Assembly (NCBI GenBank): GCA_028141225.1 | Contig: JAOIPS010000001.1 | Location: forward strand, 62,001-126,000 | Length of the DNA: 64,000 nucleotides | Source: Prochlorococcus sp. AH-736-L23 | Lineage (GTDB): Bacteria > Cyanobacteriota > Cyanobacteriia > PCC-6307 > Cyanobiaceae | Reading direction: 5' to 3' | Shown here: piece by piece, positions 38,346 through 48,350 of the stretch | How positions within the stretch are numbered: the first letter of the stretch is position 1 | Layout: each line of letters opens with the position of its first letter | The notes under the pieces: generated by a model | Seen by the model: the letters and a program-made list of their open reading frames with translations, nothing else | Databases searched by the model: none | Told to the model about the DNA's origin: nothing | Position numbers and translations under genes: made by a program

Positions 38346-39536
38346 TTGTTTTTAAACAAAGTGATACTTAAATTTAGAAATAGCTATAGTAAATTTTGCC
38401 TGATAAGTATTTTATTTATTTGTGTTTTTCAGAGTGAAAGTGTTTTTGCATCGAGAGAACCAATCATTAGAGTTTTGATATCAAAAAATAACAATTTAAG
38501 GATCAGATCAGATAGATCAATTCCTTTAACCATAGAGGGTAAATTTTTTTCAAGCAAAAGAATAAAAGGTCTAACTCTGATAAATGAGAAAAATAGAAAA
38601 ATTTTATATTTTGATAAGAATAAACAAAAAAAATATGACTTAAAAAGTAATCAAAAATTTCAAGTGAGTTCTTCTGATGGAAGAGGTATTTGGGTAGGTC
38701 AGAAGAGATTTGCTGGTAAGCTTAATCTCTTTGTACTCGACTCCGAAATATTGGTAGTAAATGTTTTAGGAATAGAAAAATACCTTAATAGCGTAGTGGG
38801 TTCAGAAATGCCAACAAAATGGCCTATTGAAGCATTAAAGGCACAAGCAATTGCCTCAAGAACTTATGCTTTAAAGCAAAAGGGAAATAATTTATTTGAT
38901 ATAGATTCAACCCAGAAAAATCAAGTCTATAATGGCTTAGAATCAAGAACTTATAAAACTATCAGAGCTGTTAAAAGTACCAGATCTTTGGTTTTAACTT
39001 ATAAAAATAAATTAATTAATGCTTTGTTTCATAGCAGCTCAGGTGGAATGACAGAAAATAGTCAAGATGTATGGAAGAATAAATATCCATATTTATCAAG
39101 TGTGAAAGATTTTGATAAAAATAATCCAAAATTTAGATGGCAAAAAAAAATTTCGAGTAATGAATTATTAAATTTATTTCCAAAGATTGGAGGTTTAAAT
39201 AATATAGATATTCTAGATATTACTAGTTCAGGGAGGGTAAAAAATTTAAAACTTATTGGGGCTTATGGTTCTGATGAAATGTCTGGGGTAGATTTTAGAA
39301 AAAGATTAGGCCTGAACAGTAACTTTATCAGATTTAAATTTTTTGAGGAAGAATTAAACAACAATAATCCTCAAAAGAAAGGGTTGATAGTTTTTGGACA
39401 AGGATCAGGTCATGGAGTAGGAATGAGTCAGTGGGGAGCTAAATATCTGGCGTCTAGAGGCCAAAAAGCTGAAAGAATATTAAAGCATTTTTATAGGGGT
39501 GTGCAGATTAAACCTTTTAGAAAAGATTACCTTTAG
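38346..39536 (+). CDS. SpoIID/LytB domain protein
   Basis: 'GIEKYLNSVVGSEMPTKWPIEALKAQAIASRTYAL...FHSSSGGMTENSQDVW...GQGSGHGVGMSQWGAKYLASRG'. Confidence 0.93.
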   Translation: MFLNKVILKFRNSYSKFCLISILFICVFQSESVFASREPIIRVLISKNNNLRIRSDRSIPLTIEGKFFSSKRIKGLTLINEKNRKILYFDKNKQKKYDLKSNQKFQVSSSDGRGIWVGQKRFAGKLNLFVLDSEILVVNVLGIEKYLNSVVGSEMPTKWPIEALKAQAIASRTYALKQKGNNLFDIDSTQKNQVYNGLESRTYKTIRAVKSTRSLVLTYKNKLINALFHSSSGGMTENSQDVWKNKYPYLSSVKDFDKNNPKFRWQKKISSNELLNLFPKIGGLNNIDILDITSSGRVKNLKLIGAYGSDEMSGVDFRKRLGLNSNFIRFKFFEEELNNNNPQKKGLIVFGQGSGHGVGMSQWGAKYLASRGQKAERILKHFYRGVQIKPFRKDYL

Positions 39537-39539
39537 AAG

Positions 39540-40457
39540 TTATCTAGCATTAAGGACTAATTTTGGATTTATATTAGATTGCTCTTCATTTAAGAAACCT
39601 ATCCCAAGTAGTGTTTGTTTTTTATCTATTACTTTTATGGGTTTTTTGTAGTCAAAAGATTTGTTTTCCTGGAAGTAATTAATATCAACTCTAATTGCTC
39701 TTCCTGTTTGCCAAAAATTGATTTGTTCTTCGGTATTTAAGACAAATGTTGAAATGTGATTAAGAGCAGAAATTGTTGGAATAATTAAATTTTCCGAGTT
39801 TTTTTTATCTTTTTCGATATCAGATATTTTTATCGAGTTTTGTTCATTAAAGCCACAAGCTGAAATTCTTTTTAGTTTTAGAAGGCAACCCTCAGAATTA
39901 AGAATTTCTCCTAAATCTCTTGCAATTGCTCTTATGTATGTGCCAGCTGAACATTTGATTTTTATTTCTATGATTCCGTTTATTTGGTCCCATTTCATTA
40001 AAGTAAGTTCGTTTATTTTTACTTCTCTTGGTGCTAATTCAAAAACTTCATTCCTTAAAGATTTCTTATAAGCTCTCTCACCATTAACGTGCACACTAGA
40101 TACTTTCGGCGGAATTTGTTTAATAATTCCTCTAAATCTATTTAAGTATTGATCTAATTTTTCATCACTGATTTTAGGCCAACTTTTTTGATTAATTATT
40201 TCTCCGTGAATATCATCAGTGTTAGTTCTTATCCCTAATTTAATTTGTCCTATGTAAGTTTTACCCTGAGGGAGATATTGAATAAATCTTGTTGCACTGC
40301 CTATCGCGATTGGTAATATTCCTATAACTTCTGGGTCAAGAGTTCCTGTGTGTCCGACCTTTTTCGTATTAAGTAACTTCCTTATTTGTTTAACACAATC
40401 ATGTGAAGTACATCCTTTATCTTTATTAATTACTAAGAATCCATCTTTAGTTTCCAT
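39540..40457 (-). CDS. truB: tRNA pseudouridine(55) synthase
   Basis: '[53 protein letters not shown]'. Confidence 0.96.
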   Translation of the reverse strand: METKDGFLVINKDKGCTSHDCVKQIRKLLNTKKVGHTGTLDPEVIGILPIAIGSATRFIQYLPQGKTYIGQIKLGIRTNTDDIHGEIINQKSWPKISDEKLDQYLNRFRGIIKQIPPKVSSVHVNGERAYKKSLRNEVFELAPREVKINELTLMKWDQINGIIEIKIKCSAGTYIRAIARDLGEILNSEGCLLKLKRISACGFNEQNSIKISDIEKDKKNSENLIIPTISALNHISTFVLNTEEQINFWQTGRAIRVDINYFQENKSFDYKKPIKVIDKKQTLLGIGFLNEEQSNINPKLVLNAR

Positions 40458-40533
40458 TTTTAATATTAAGAATACTTTGAGAAAGATTTATAACCATCCT
40501 ATGATTTTGATATTGGAAATTTAGAGAAAGAAA

Positions 40534-41274
40534 TTGCAAAACAATAATTTTATTTTAAAAGAGTTTTTAGACAATGCTTTTAATTTGAAATCACATTTAA
40601 TGGAATACTTATCTATTAAAGAATGTGATTTAGATGGATTCCTTGCAAATGCAAAGATGAATTTAGCAAATTCACATCCTGGAGATGCTTTGAATGATGT
40701 TTCAGATTTTTATACTGAAATAGTTGGAGATCGGCATGTAGCTGATTTAGCTGCTTGGCACATCACAAGCAAGGACTACATTGCTGATACTTTAAAACTT
40801 CAGCAGAGATTTTCTAGAGATTTGGTTTTAGATTTTGGAGGAGGTATTGGAACGCATGCTCTAGCTAACGCTATGTCTTCAAAAGTGGAGCATGTTTTTT
40901 TTGTAGATATTAATGAGACAAATAGAAACTTTGTTGAATACAGGGCTAAGAAATTAGGAGTCGAAAAAAAACTTACTTTTTGTAAGACAATTCATGATAC
41001 ACAAATATTGAAATTTGATACGATAATTTGTCTTGATGTATTGGAACATCTCGCAGATCCAGCTTCTCAAATTGACATTTTCAATGAGTTTATGGATCCT
41101 AATTCTATTGCCTTATTTAATTGGTATTTCTACAAAGGAGATAAGAATGAGTATCCCTTTCATATCGATGATATTCAAATTGTTGAAAAGTTTTTTGAGA
41201 CTCTCCAATCAAAATTTTTAGAAGTATTTCATCCTATTCTTATAACTACGAGAGCTTATAAGAAAATTAGATAA
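40534..41274 (+). CDS. class I SAM-dependent methyltransferase
   Basis: '[46 protein letters not shown]...[14 protein letters not shown]'; TTG start. Confidence 0.85.
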   Translation: MQNNNFILKEFLDNAFNLKSHLMEYLSIKECDLDGFLANAKMNLANSHPGDALNDVSDFYTEIVGDRHVADLAAWHITSKDYIADTLKLQQRFSRDLVLDFGGGIGTHALANAMSSKVEHVFFVDINETNRNFVEYRAKKLGVEKKLTFCKTIHDTQILKFDTIICLDVLEHLADPASQIDIFNEFMDPNSIALFNWYFYKGDKNEYPFHIDDIQIVEKFFETLQSKFLEVFHPILITTRAYKKIR

Positions 41275-41527
41275 CTATATTTACTCTTTTTCTATTTCTT
41301 AAATTTCTTTTAATGCTTTCGAAACTTACAGTGCCTTCTTTAAGTGCAAAAAGTGTATCATCTTTTCCTTTACCAACATTGCTTCCCGGCAAAAAAGATG
41401 TACCTCTTTGGCGAATTAAAATTGATCCTGCAGTTACCTTTTCTCCACCATAAGCTTTAACACCCAATCTTTTGGAATTTGAATCTCTACCGTTTCTAGT
41501 AGAACCTGTTCCTTTTTTATGTGCCAT
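41267..41527 (-). CDS. rpmA: 50S ribosomal protein L27
   Basis: '[62 protein letters not shown]'. Confidence 0.98.
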   Translation of the reverse strand: MAHKKGTGSTRNGRDSNSKRLGVKAYGGEKVTAGSILIRQRGTSFLPGSNVGKGKDDTLFALKEGTVSFESIKRNLRNRKRVNIVI

Positions 41528-41536
41528 TAGAAATGT

Positions 41537-41980
41537 TTAATTTGTTGATTTTTCGGATTTTGGTTTAGTTTCCTTTTTAACAGTTTCTTCTTTTTTAGAA
41601 GAAGACTTAGGAACACTTTTACCTATTTTAATAGATTTTACCATAACTCTTGTAAGTTCTTGTCTGTGTCCCATCTTTCTTCTTGTCTTTTTTTTTGGAC
41701 GCATCTTGTATACAAGAATCTTCTTATCTCTTTTATGAGAGACTACTTCTAATTCAATTTTTGCGTCTTTAACGTAAGGTTTACCAATAGTTATAGACTC
41801 TTTGTCCTTTAAAACTAAAACTTTTTCCAGTGTTATCTTGTCTTTCTCTTTTGCATTTAACCTGTCTATGTCATAGTATCTATCAACTTCAAACCAAAAT
41901 TGTTGACCTGAAGCTTCTGCTATTGCATACAATTCATTACTTTTAGAAGAATTGTTCGCGGAATTTTTAGAATTTGTCAT
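41537..41980 (-). CDS. rplU: 50S ribosomal protein L21, with N- and C-terminal extensions
   Basis: 'YAIAEASGQQFWFEVDRYYDIDRLNA...VSHKRDKKILVYKMRPKKKTRRKMGHRQELTRVMVKSI'. Confidence 0.96.
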   Translation of the reverse strand: MTNSKNSANNSSKSNELYAIAEASGQQFWFEVDRYYDIDRLNAKEKDKITLEKVLVLKDKESITIGKPYVKDAKIELEVVSHKRDKKILVYKMRPKKKTRRKMGHRQELTRVMVKSIKIGKSVPKSSSKKEETVKKETKPKSEKSTN

Positions 41981-42123
41981 ATCTTAAAGACGCTAATAGG
42001 CTCAAATTAATAATTTGATTAAGCCCAATAAGCAATCACAATAATTTGTTTATTTTCTTATTTTATAGTGTAATAAGTCAAGGGTTGTTTTAAATCTTTT
42101 ATATCAATTTAGGAACTATAACG

Positions 42124-42441
42124 ATGGCAGCAAGGAAAACATATATTTTAAAACTCTATGTTGCTGGAAATACTCCTAATTCGATGAGAGCTTTAAATAC
42201 CTTGAGAGAAATTTTAGATAATGAATTCAAAGGAGTTTATGCTTTGAAGGTTATCGATGTACTTAAGCAACCACAACTTGCAGAAGAAGATAAAATTTTA
42301 GCCACTCCGACGTTAGCTAAAATTTTACCGCCACCAGTTAGAAAAATAATAGGTGATCTTTCAGATAGGGAGAAAGTTTTAATTGGTTTAGATCTTCTTT
42401 TTGATGAATTAAGTGAAACTGAATATAGTGGAGATAAATAA
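42124..42441 (+). CDS. kaiB: circadian clock protein KaiB
   Basis: '[87 protein letters not shown]'. Confidence 0.98.
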   Translation: MAARKTYILKLYVAGNTPNSMRALNTLREILDNEFKGVYALKVIDVLKQPQLAEEDKILATPTLAKILPPPVRKIIGDLSDREKVLIGLDLLFDELSETEYSGDK

Positions 42442-42512
42442 AATATATAAAACTTTTAAAATTAAAAATAAATTTAAAATTTATTTTATTTTTGTTTAAC
42501 TAGCACAAAACT

Positions 42513-44042
42513 ATGAATGATAAGAAATTTAGCAAATCAAATAAAATGCAAGTACAAAAATTACCAACTGGAATAGAAGGTTTTGATGATGTTTGTAGGG
42601 GTGGGTTGCCTGTATCTCGAAGTACACTCGTTAGTGGTACCTCAGGAACTGGTAAAACTGTTTTTTCGCTTCAATACTTACACCATGGAATTTGTAATTT
42701 TGATGAGCCTGGAATTTTTGTAACATTTGAGGAATCACCCTTAGATATTATTAGAAATGCCTCAAGTTTTGGGTGGGATTTACAAGAATTAATTGATCAA
42801 AATAAACTTTTTATTTTGGACGCATCTCCTGATCCTGATGGTCAGGATGTAGCTGGTAACTTTGACTTGTCTGGTCTTATTGAGAGAATTAGTTATGCAA
42901 TTAGAAAATATAAAGCTAAAAGAGTTGCAATAGATTCAATAACTGCTGTCTTTCAACAGTATGATGCTATTTACGTTGTGAGAAGGGAAATATTTAGATT
43001 GATAGCAAGATTAAAGGAAATAGGTGTGACAACAGTTATGACTACAGAAAGGGTGGATGACTACGGTCCAATTGCCAGATATGGTGTAGAAGAATTTGTA
43101 TCTGATAATGTTGTCTTATTAAGAAATGTTCTTGAGTCAGAGAAGAGAAGAAGAACTTTAGAAGTACTGAAGTTAAGAGGTACTGTCCATATGAAAGGTG
43201 AATATCCATTCACTATGGGAATGGATGGAATAAGTGTGTTTGCCCTAGGAGCAATGAGATTAACGCAGAGATCCTCAAATATTAGGATTAGCTCTGGTGT
43301 TAAAGATCTTGATGATATGTGTGGTGGAGGATATTTTCAAGATTCCATTATTCTCGCTACTGGAGCGACTGGTACCGGCAAAACAATGCTTGTATCAAAA
43401 TTTGTTGAAGATGCCTATAACAATAATGAAAGAGCAATACTTTTTGCATATGAAGAATCTAGGGCTCAATTGCTTAGGAATGCTACTAGCTGGGGCATAG
43501 ATTTTGAAAAAATGGAAAGTGATGGATTATTAAAAATTATTTGTGCATATCCTGAATCAACTGGTTTAGAGGATCACTTACAAATTATAAAAACGCAAAT
43601 CAATCAATTTAAACCAAAAAGAATGGCTATTGATTCTCTCTCTGCATTAGCCAGAGGTGTAAGTTTGAATGCATTTAGACAGTTTGTAATTGCTGTTACG
43701 GGTTATACAAAACAAGAGGAAATAGCAGGCTTTTTTACTAATACTGCAGAAGAATTTATGGGAAGTCATTCTATAACTGACTCTCATATCTCAACAATTA
43801 CAGATACCATATTGTTGCTTCAATATGTAGAAATAAAAGGTGAGATGGCACGAGCTTTAAATGTTTTTAAAATGCGGGGATCATGGCATGATAAACGCAT
43901 CAGAGAGTTTATCATTACAAATAGTGGCCCAGAAATAAGGGATTCTTTTTCTAATTTTGAACAAATCTTTAGTGGTGCCCCTCACAGAGTTGTGCCTGAT
44001 CAAAATGTTCAAAATGTTTTTAGAGGAATAGATAATAATTAG
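42513..44042 (+). CDS. kaiC: circadian clock ATPase/kinase KaiC
   Basis: Two RecA-like domains with Walker A GTSGTGKT and GATGTGKT; conserved 'DSHISTITDT' phosphosite region. Confidence 0.98.
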   Translation: MNDKKFSKSNKMQVQKLPTGIEGFDDVCRGGLPVSRSTLVSGTSGTGKTVFSLQYLHHGICNFDEPGIFVTFEESPLDIIRNASSFGWDLQELIDQNKLFILDASPDPDGQDVAGNFDLSGLIERISYAIRKYKAKRVAIDSITAVFQQYDAIYVVRREIFRLIARLKEIGVTTVMTTERVDDYGPIARYGVEEFVSDNVVLLRNVLESEKRRRTLEVLKLRGTVHMKGEYPFTMGMDGISVFALGAMRLTQRSSNIRISSGVKDLDDMCGGGYFQDSIILATGATGTGKTMLVSKFVEDAYNNNERAILFAYEESRAQLLRNATSWGIDFEKMESDGLLKIICAYPESTGLEDHLQIIKTQINQFKPKRMAIDSLSALARGVSLNAFRQFVIAVTGYTKQEEIAGFFTNTAEEFMGSHSITDSHISTITDTILLLQYVEIKGEMARALNVFKMRGSWHDKRIREFIITNSGPEIRDSFSNFEQIFSGAPHRVVPDQNVQNVFRGIDNN

Positions 44043-46105
44043 AAAATTTCTTTAATTTCAGAACCTGGGAAAGAATCTGAATTATTAATAGCTTTTGTCA
44101 ATAATTCATCTTTATCAGATTGTGCCAAGGGTAAATCAAACCAAAACGTTGTTCCTACTCCTAATTCACTAGCCATACGAATCTCTCCACCATGTTTTTC
44201 AATTATTCCACGCACTATGGATAAACCTAAACCGGTTCCTTGCTCAGTATGCACAGCATTTTCTACTCTATAAAAACGATCAAATATCTTTTCTTGATCG
44301 GCCTGGGATATTCCTGAGCCAGTATCAGCAATCTCAATTCTTACTTTTGGAAGTGGTGAAACTAATTCACATTGAGGTGCTGCATCATTTTTAATGCTTG
44401 GAGGGAATGCAGGACAGGAATCTGGCCAAGTATAAGCTCTTATAATTAGGGCGCTGTTTTTTGGACTGAATTTTAATCCATTTCCAAGTAAATTATCAAA
44501 AACCTGCAAAAGCAAATCAAAATTTCCAAGAATTGGAGGAATAGTTTCCTCTATGTCATGAGCTAATGAAACATTTTTTTCAGAAGCATTAAGTCTATAA
44601 TTTCTAAGAGTCTGCTCTATTGCTGGTTTTATGTCCATTTGCTCTAGCTGAACAATTTTCCCGGATTCTAATCTAGACAAATCTAAAACATCATTTACAA
44701 GTCTTGTTAACCTATCAGTCTCTGAATTGGCAATTCCCAAAAATTCTATTTGTTCTTCATCAGAAAGCTGATCTTTTAAATCATGCAAAGTCTCTACATA
44801 ACTTTTGATATTAAAAAGTGGAGTCCTTAATTCATGCGATACATTGCTTATGAATCTGTTTTGTGCAGCGTTAAGCTCAACCTCTCTAGTTAAATCTTGT
44901 ATCGTCACAGCAATTCCTTTTAATTCAACTTTATTTGTATCTAAGACTGATTGCAAAACAATTCTTAAGGTTCTTGCTGGTTCACCTAAACTGAATCTTA
45001 AATCGTCATTCTCCTTTTCTCTGTTTAGGATAGATTCTATATTTGTATGTAAGTCGTTAGATATAATTTCGGGGATTTCATTTAAAAAATGTTTACCTTC
45101 TAGAAATCTTCCCTCCCAACGAAATAATCTCTTTGCTGTTGGATTAGTAAGTACAATTTTTCCTTGTGAGTCCAATAATATTGCACCATCAGCCATTGTA
45201 GCTATTAATGATTGCTGCTTGATTTGTGCTGCTTTGAGTTCTTCTATGTTAGCTTCGTCATAATTTTCTAACTGTGTTGCCATTCGGTTAAATCCATTCA
45301 AGAGTTCTCCTAGATCACCTGTCATGGGTAAAGAAATTCTGGATTTAAAATTTCCTCTTGTAATTTCTCTAACACCTCTTACTAATTCTCTGACTGGTCT
45401 TGTAATTGTAAGTGCATTAAATACAGCTCCAAGTATTACTAAAACCCAAATAGAGATAAAAACTGCAATGGTTACTTCTCTGGTCAAGGCTGCACTAGCT
45501 AGAGCTTTTTTATTAGGAGTGACTCCCAAAGCTAAAGTTCCAAGATATTTGCCTTTCCACAACATTGGGACAAATACATCTGTTACTTGACCCTGAGGTG
45601 TCGCATGCTGCCTAACTAAAGGGAATTGTGGTCTCTTTTTCAGTTCTGAAGGTAGTTTTAATTTTCTAGTGAGCTGAAATTGACTGTCTGAGCTTGTTGG
45701 TGTTGCACTTATTGGTATACCAAGTTGAACAATATCTTCGGCATCAGTAAAGAAAATATAACGTAGGTTTCGACTTGATCTCCAAAACTTTTCAGCTACA
45801 TTTGAAATTTCTTTTTTTTGATTATTAGCGACTAACTCTGTAACATTCCCAGACAACAATAAGCCAAGATCTCGAGCATATCTAGTATCATTCATACCGG
45901 CATCTCTTTGAATGCTATTTAATGCAAAAAAAGTTATTCCTGTCATTAGGAGGCTCACGACAAGAGTTGCTATAGCTAACAACTTTGTTCTTAAACTGAA
46001 CCCACTCCACCAAGAGAGAAGTCCATTAATCCAATAGTTATTATTCATATCTTCATTATCAGTGATGTTATATTTTCTAATTTCTCGATTATTGGTATCC
46101 ACCAT
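44039..46105 (-). CDS. nblS: sensor histidine kinase NblS-type (TM-HAMP-PAS-HisKA-HATPase)
   Basis: 'LTITRPVRELVRGVREITRGNFKSRI', 'FISNVSHELRTPLFNIKSYVETLHDLKDQLSDEEQIEFLGIANSETDRLTRLVNDVLDLSRLESGK'; cyanobacterial NblS/DspA pattern. Confidence 0.9.
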   Translation of the reverse strand: MVDTNNREIRKYNITDNEDMNNNYWINGLLSWWSGFSLRTKLLAIATLVVSLLMTGITFFALNSIQRDAGMNDTRYARDLGLLLSGNVTELVANNQKKEISNVAEKFWRSSRNLRYIFFTDAEDIVQLGIPISATPTSSDSQFQLTRKLKLPSELKKRPQFPLVRQHATPQGQVTDVFVPMLWKGKYLGTLALGVTPNKKALASAALTREVTIAVFISIWVLVILGAVFNALTITRPVRELVRGVREITRGNFKSRISLPMTGDLGELLNGFNRMATQLENYDEANIEELKAAQIKQQSLIATMADGAILLDSQGKIVLTNPTAKRLFRWEGRFLEGKHFLNEIPEIISNDLHTNIESILNREKENDDLRFSLGEPARTLRIVLQSVLDTNKVELKGIAVTIQDLTREVELNAAQNRFISNVSHELRTPLFNIKSYVETLHDLKDQLSDEEQIEFLGIANSETDRLTRLVNDVLDLSRLESGKIVQLEQMDIKPAIEQTLRNYRLNASEKNVSLAHDIEETIPPILGNFDLLLQVFDNLLGNGLKFSPKNSALIIRAYTWPDSCPAFPPSIKNDAAPQCELVSPLPKVRIEIADTGSGISQADQEKIFDRFYRVENAVHTEQGTGLGLSIVRGIIEKHGGEIRMASELGVGTTFWFDLPLAQSDKDELLTKAINNSDSFPGSEIKEIF

Positions 46106-46109
46106 AAGC

Positions 46110-47441
46110 TTAATTCTCCTTAGAAAAGTTTTTTCTCACTTGATGACCAATGTCATTTCTAAAGTAAATACCCTCAAAATGAATTTCTTTTAAATTTTTG
46201 TATGCTTTTTGAAAAACCGTATCGAAATCTTTATCTTGACAGACAATACTTAAAACTCTTCCTCCATCGGTTAATAATTTCCCACTTTCACTAAAAGAAG
46301 TACCTGAGTCAAAGATTTGACAATGATTTGAGTCAATCTTACCTATTTTTATTTGATAGCCAGTTTTATATTCGTGAGGGTAACCTTTGGAGGTCGCTAT
46401 TACACAACCACTAACTTTATCAGAAATATTAATTTTTTCATCACCAGTTAAACTACCCATTGAGCATTTTTTTAAAAGCAATACAAAATTTTGATCCATC
46501 AAGGGCATAATTGTTTGGCATTCTGGATCACCAAATCTGCAATTATATTCTATAACCTTGGGCCCAGATTTTGTGATCATTAACCCAAAATAAATGACGC
46601 CTCTATAATCAATATTTCTTTTATTTAGCTCATTTATTGTAGGTTCAATTATCTCTTTAATTATCCTATCAAGGTAATCTTCTGTTAATAATGGGGCAGG
46701 AGAATAAGCTCCCATACCACCTGTATTTGGTCCTTTATCTTTTTCATTAAGTCTTTTGTGATCTTGGGCCGTCGGTAGTAATGTATATCTCTTTCCATCG
46801 CATAAAGCAAAGACTGAAACTTCTGGCCCATTAATTTTTTCTTCTAGAACAACTAAATTCCCAGAGTTGCCAAATTTTCCATTAAAAATTATCTCTGCTG
46901 CTTCTAAGCATTCTTCTTTTGAATTAGGAATAAAAACACCTTTACCTGAAGCTAGACCATCAGCTTTTACAACAAGTGGAATTGATGATGAATTAATAAT
47001 TTTTTTGGCTTCTTCTAAAGAATTGACTTTCCAAAAGTTTGCTGTTGGAATATTTGCATCTTGCATAAATTCCTTCGCCCAAGATTTGCTAAATTCTAGT
47101 TTTGCTCCATCTTTATTAGGACCAAATACTTTAAAATCTTTTTTACGAAGAAAATCAGCTAATCCATTTGCCAAAGGAGTTTCTGGTCCAATAACGACTA
47201 AATCTATCTTAAAAAAATCAAGCTTTTCGACAAGTTCATTTTTATTATTTATATCAATTTTTATTCTTTCACATTTATTTATTCTTTCTGAACCAGCGTT
47301 ACCAGGTATTAAATAAACTTTTTTAACTAATTCATTTTTTTGAATAGCCCAAGCCAAAGAGTTTTCTCTTCCGCCATTACCAATAATTAAAATATTTTCT
47401 AATCTAAAAGAGTTCATAGAACTAGGTGAATGAATTACCAT
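46110..47441 (-). CDS. purD: phosphoribosylamine--glycine ligase
   Basis: 'LIIGNGGRENSLAWAI...GPETPLANGLADFL...PLVVKADGLASGKGV...NTGGMGAYSPAPLL'. Confidence 0.97.
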   Translation of the reverse strand: MVIHSPSSMNSFRLENILIIGNGGRENSLAWAIQKNELVKKVYLIPGNAGSERINKCERIKIDINNKNELVEKLDFFKIDLVVIGPETPLANGLADFLRKKDFKVFGPNKDGAKLEFSKSWAKEFMQDANIPTANFWKVNSLEEAKKIINSSSIPLVVKADGLASGKGVFIPNSKEECLEAAEIIFNGKFGNSGNLVVLEEKINGPEVSVFALCDGKRYTLLPTAQDHKRLNEKDKGPNTGGMGAYSPAPLLTEDYLDRIIKEIIEPTINELNKRNIDYRGVIYFGLMITKSGPKVIEYNCRFGDPECQTIMPLMDQNFVLLLKKCSMGSLTGDEKINISDKVSGCVIATSKGYPHEYKTGYQIKIGKIDSNHCQIFDSGTSFSESGKLLTDGGRVLSIVCQDKDFDTVFQKAYKNLKEIHFEGIYFRNDIGHQVRKNFSKEN

Positions 47442-47576
47442 ATATTTGTTTTTTTAAGGTTATGAGGTTTCGATTAACAATCAGTTAAAATAAAAATAAA
47501 ATCATTTGATGATGATCTTTAATAGTTATGTTAATTAAAAAAAGTTCATTAGTAATAATAATGAGGCTTTAAATTA

Positions 47577-48305
47577 ATGAATAATAAAAATGTGTTAATT
47601 TATGAAGGCAAAGCAAAAAAAGTATTTGCTCATCATGATGAAAATAAAGTAAAAATTGAATTTAAAGATGATGCTACAGCCTTTAATGCATTGAAAAAAG
47701 AAAAATTTGAAGGTAAAGGCAAACTTAATTGCTTAATAAGTGCAAGAATTTTTGAGATTCTCATTCAGAAGAATATTCCAACGCATTTTATTAAACTTGA
47801 AAATGAAAATACAATGATTGCAAAAAAAATAAAAGTTATTCCATTAGAAATTGTTCTTAGAAATACTGCTTATGGTTCTTTGTGCAAACAAACAACTATT
47901 AAACCTGGAACTTTGCTATCAAAACCTTTAATTGATATCTATCTTAAAAATGATGAACTTAATGATCCCCTCATTACAAAAGATAGAATTGAATTAATGA
48001 ACATATTAAGCTCAGATGATTTAGAATTAATAATTAATTTAACTTTAAAAATAAATGAAATCCTGAAAAGTTTTTTTAAAAATATTCAACTTCAACTTGT
48101 AGATTTCAAATTGGAATTTGGTTATGATTTTAAAAATGACATTCTTCTCGGAGATGAAATCAGTCCTGATAATTGCAGATTGTGGGATCTAAATCAAAAA
48201 AATGATATGATTGTAAGCTTAGATAAAGATAGATTTAGAAATGATCTAGGTGGTTTAATTGAAGCCTATAGTGAAATTAACCGTAGAATTAATGATTATC
48301 TTTAA
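47577..48305 (+). CDS. purC: SAICAR synthase
   Basis: 'LIYEGKAKKVFAHHDENKVKIEFKDDATAFNALKKEKFEGKGKLN...LGDEISPDNCRLWD'. Confidence 0.97.
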   Translation: MNNKNVLIYEGKAKKVFAHHDENKVKIEFKDDATAFNALKKEKFEGKGKLNCLISARIFEILIQKNIPTHFIKLENENTMIAKKIKVIPLEIVLRNTAYGSLCKQTTIKPGTLLSKPLIDIYLKNDELNDPLITKDRIELMNILSSDDLELIINLTLKINEILKSFFKNIQLQLVDFKLEFGYDFKNDILLGDEISPDNCRLWDLNQKNDMIVSLDKDRFRNDLGGLIEAYSEINRRINDYL

Positions 48306-48350
48306 CTTAATTAAATAAATAATGACTCATTTATCTTAATTAAAATTACT

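Noticed and set aside
44805-45590. Two + strand ORFs (152 and 88 aa)
   Set aside because: Antisense to nblS coding sequence, no recognisable domain
46867-47316. 149-aa + strand ORF
   Set aside because: Antisense shadow of purD
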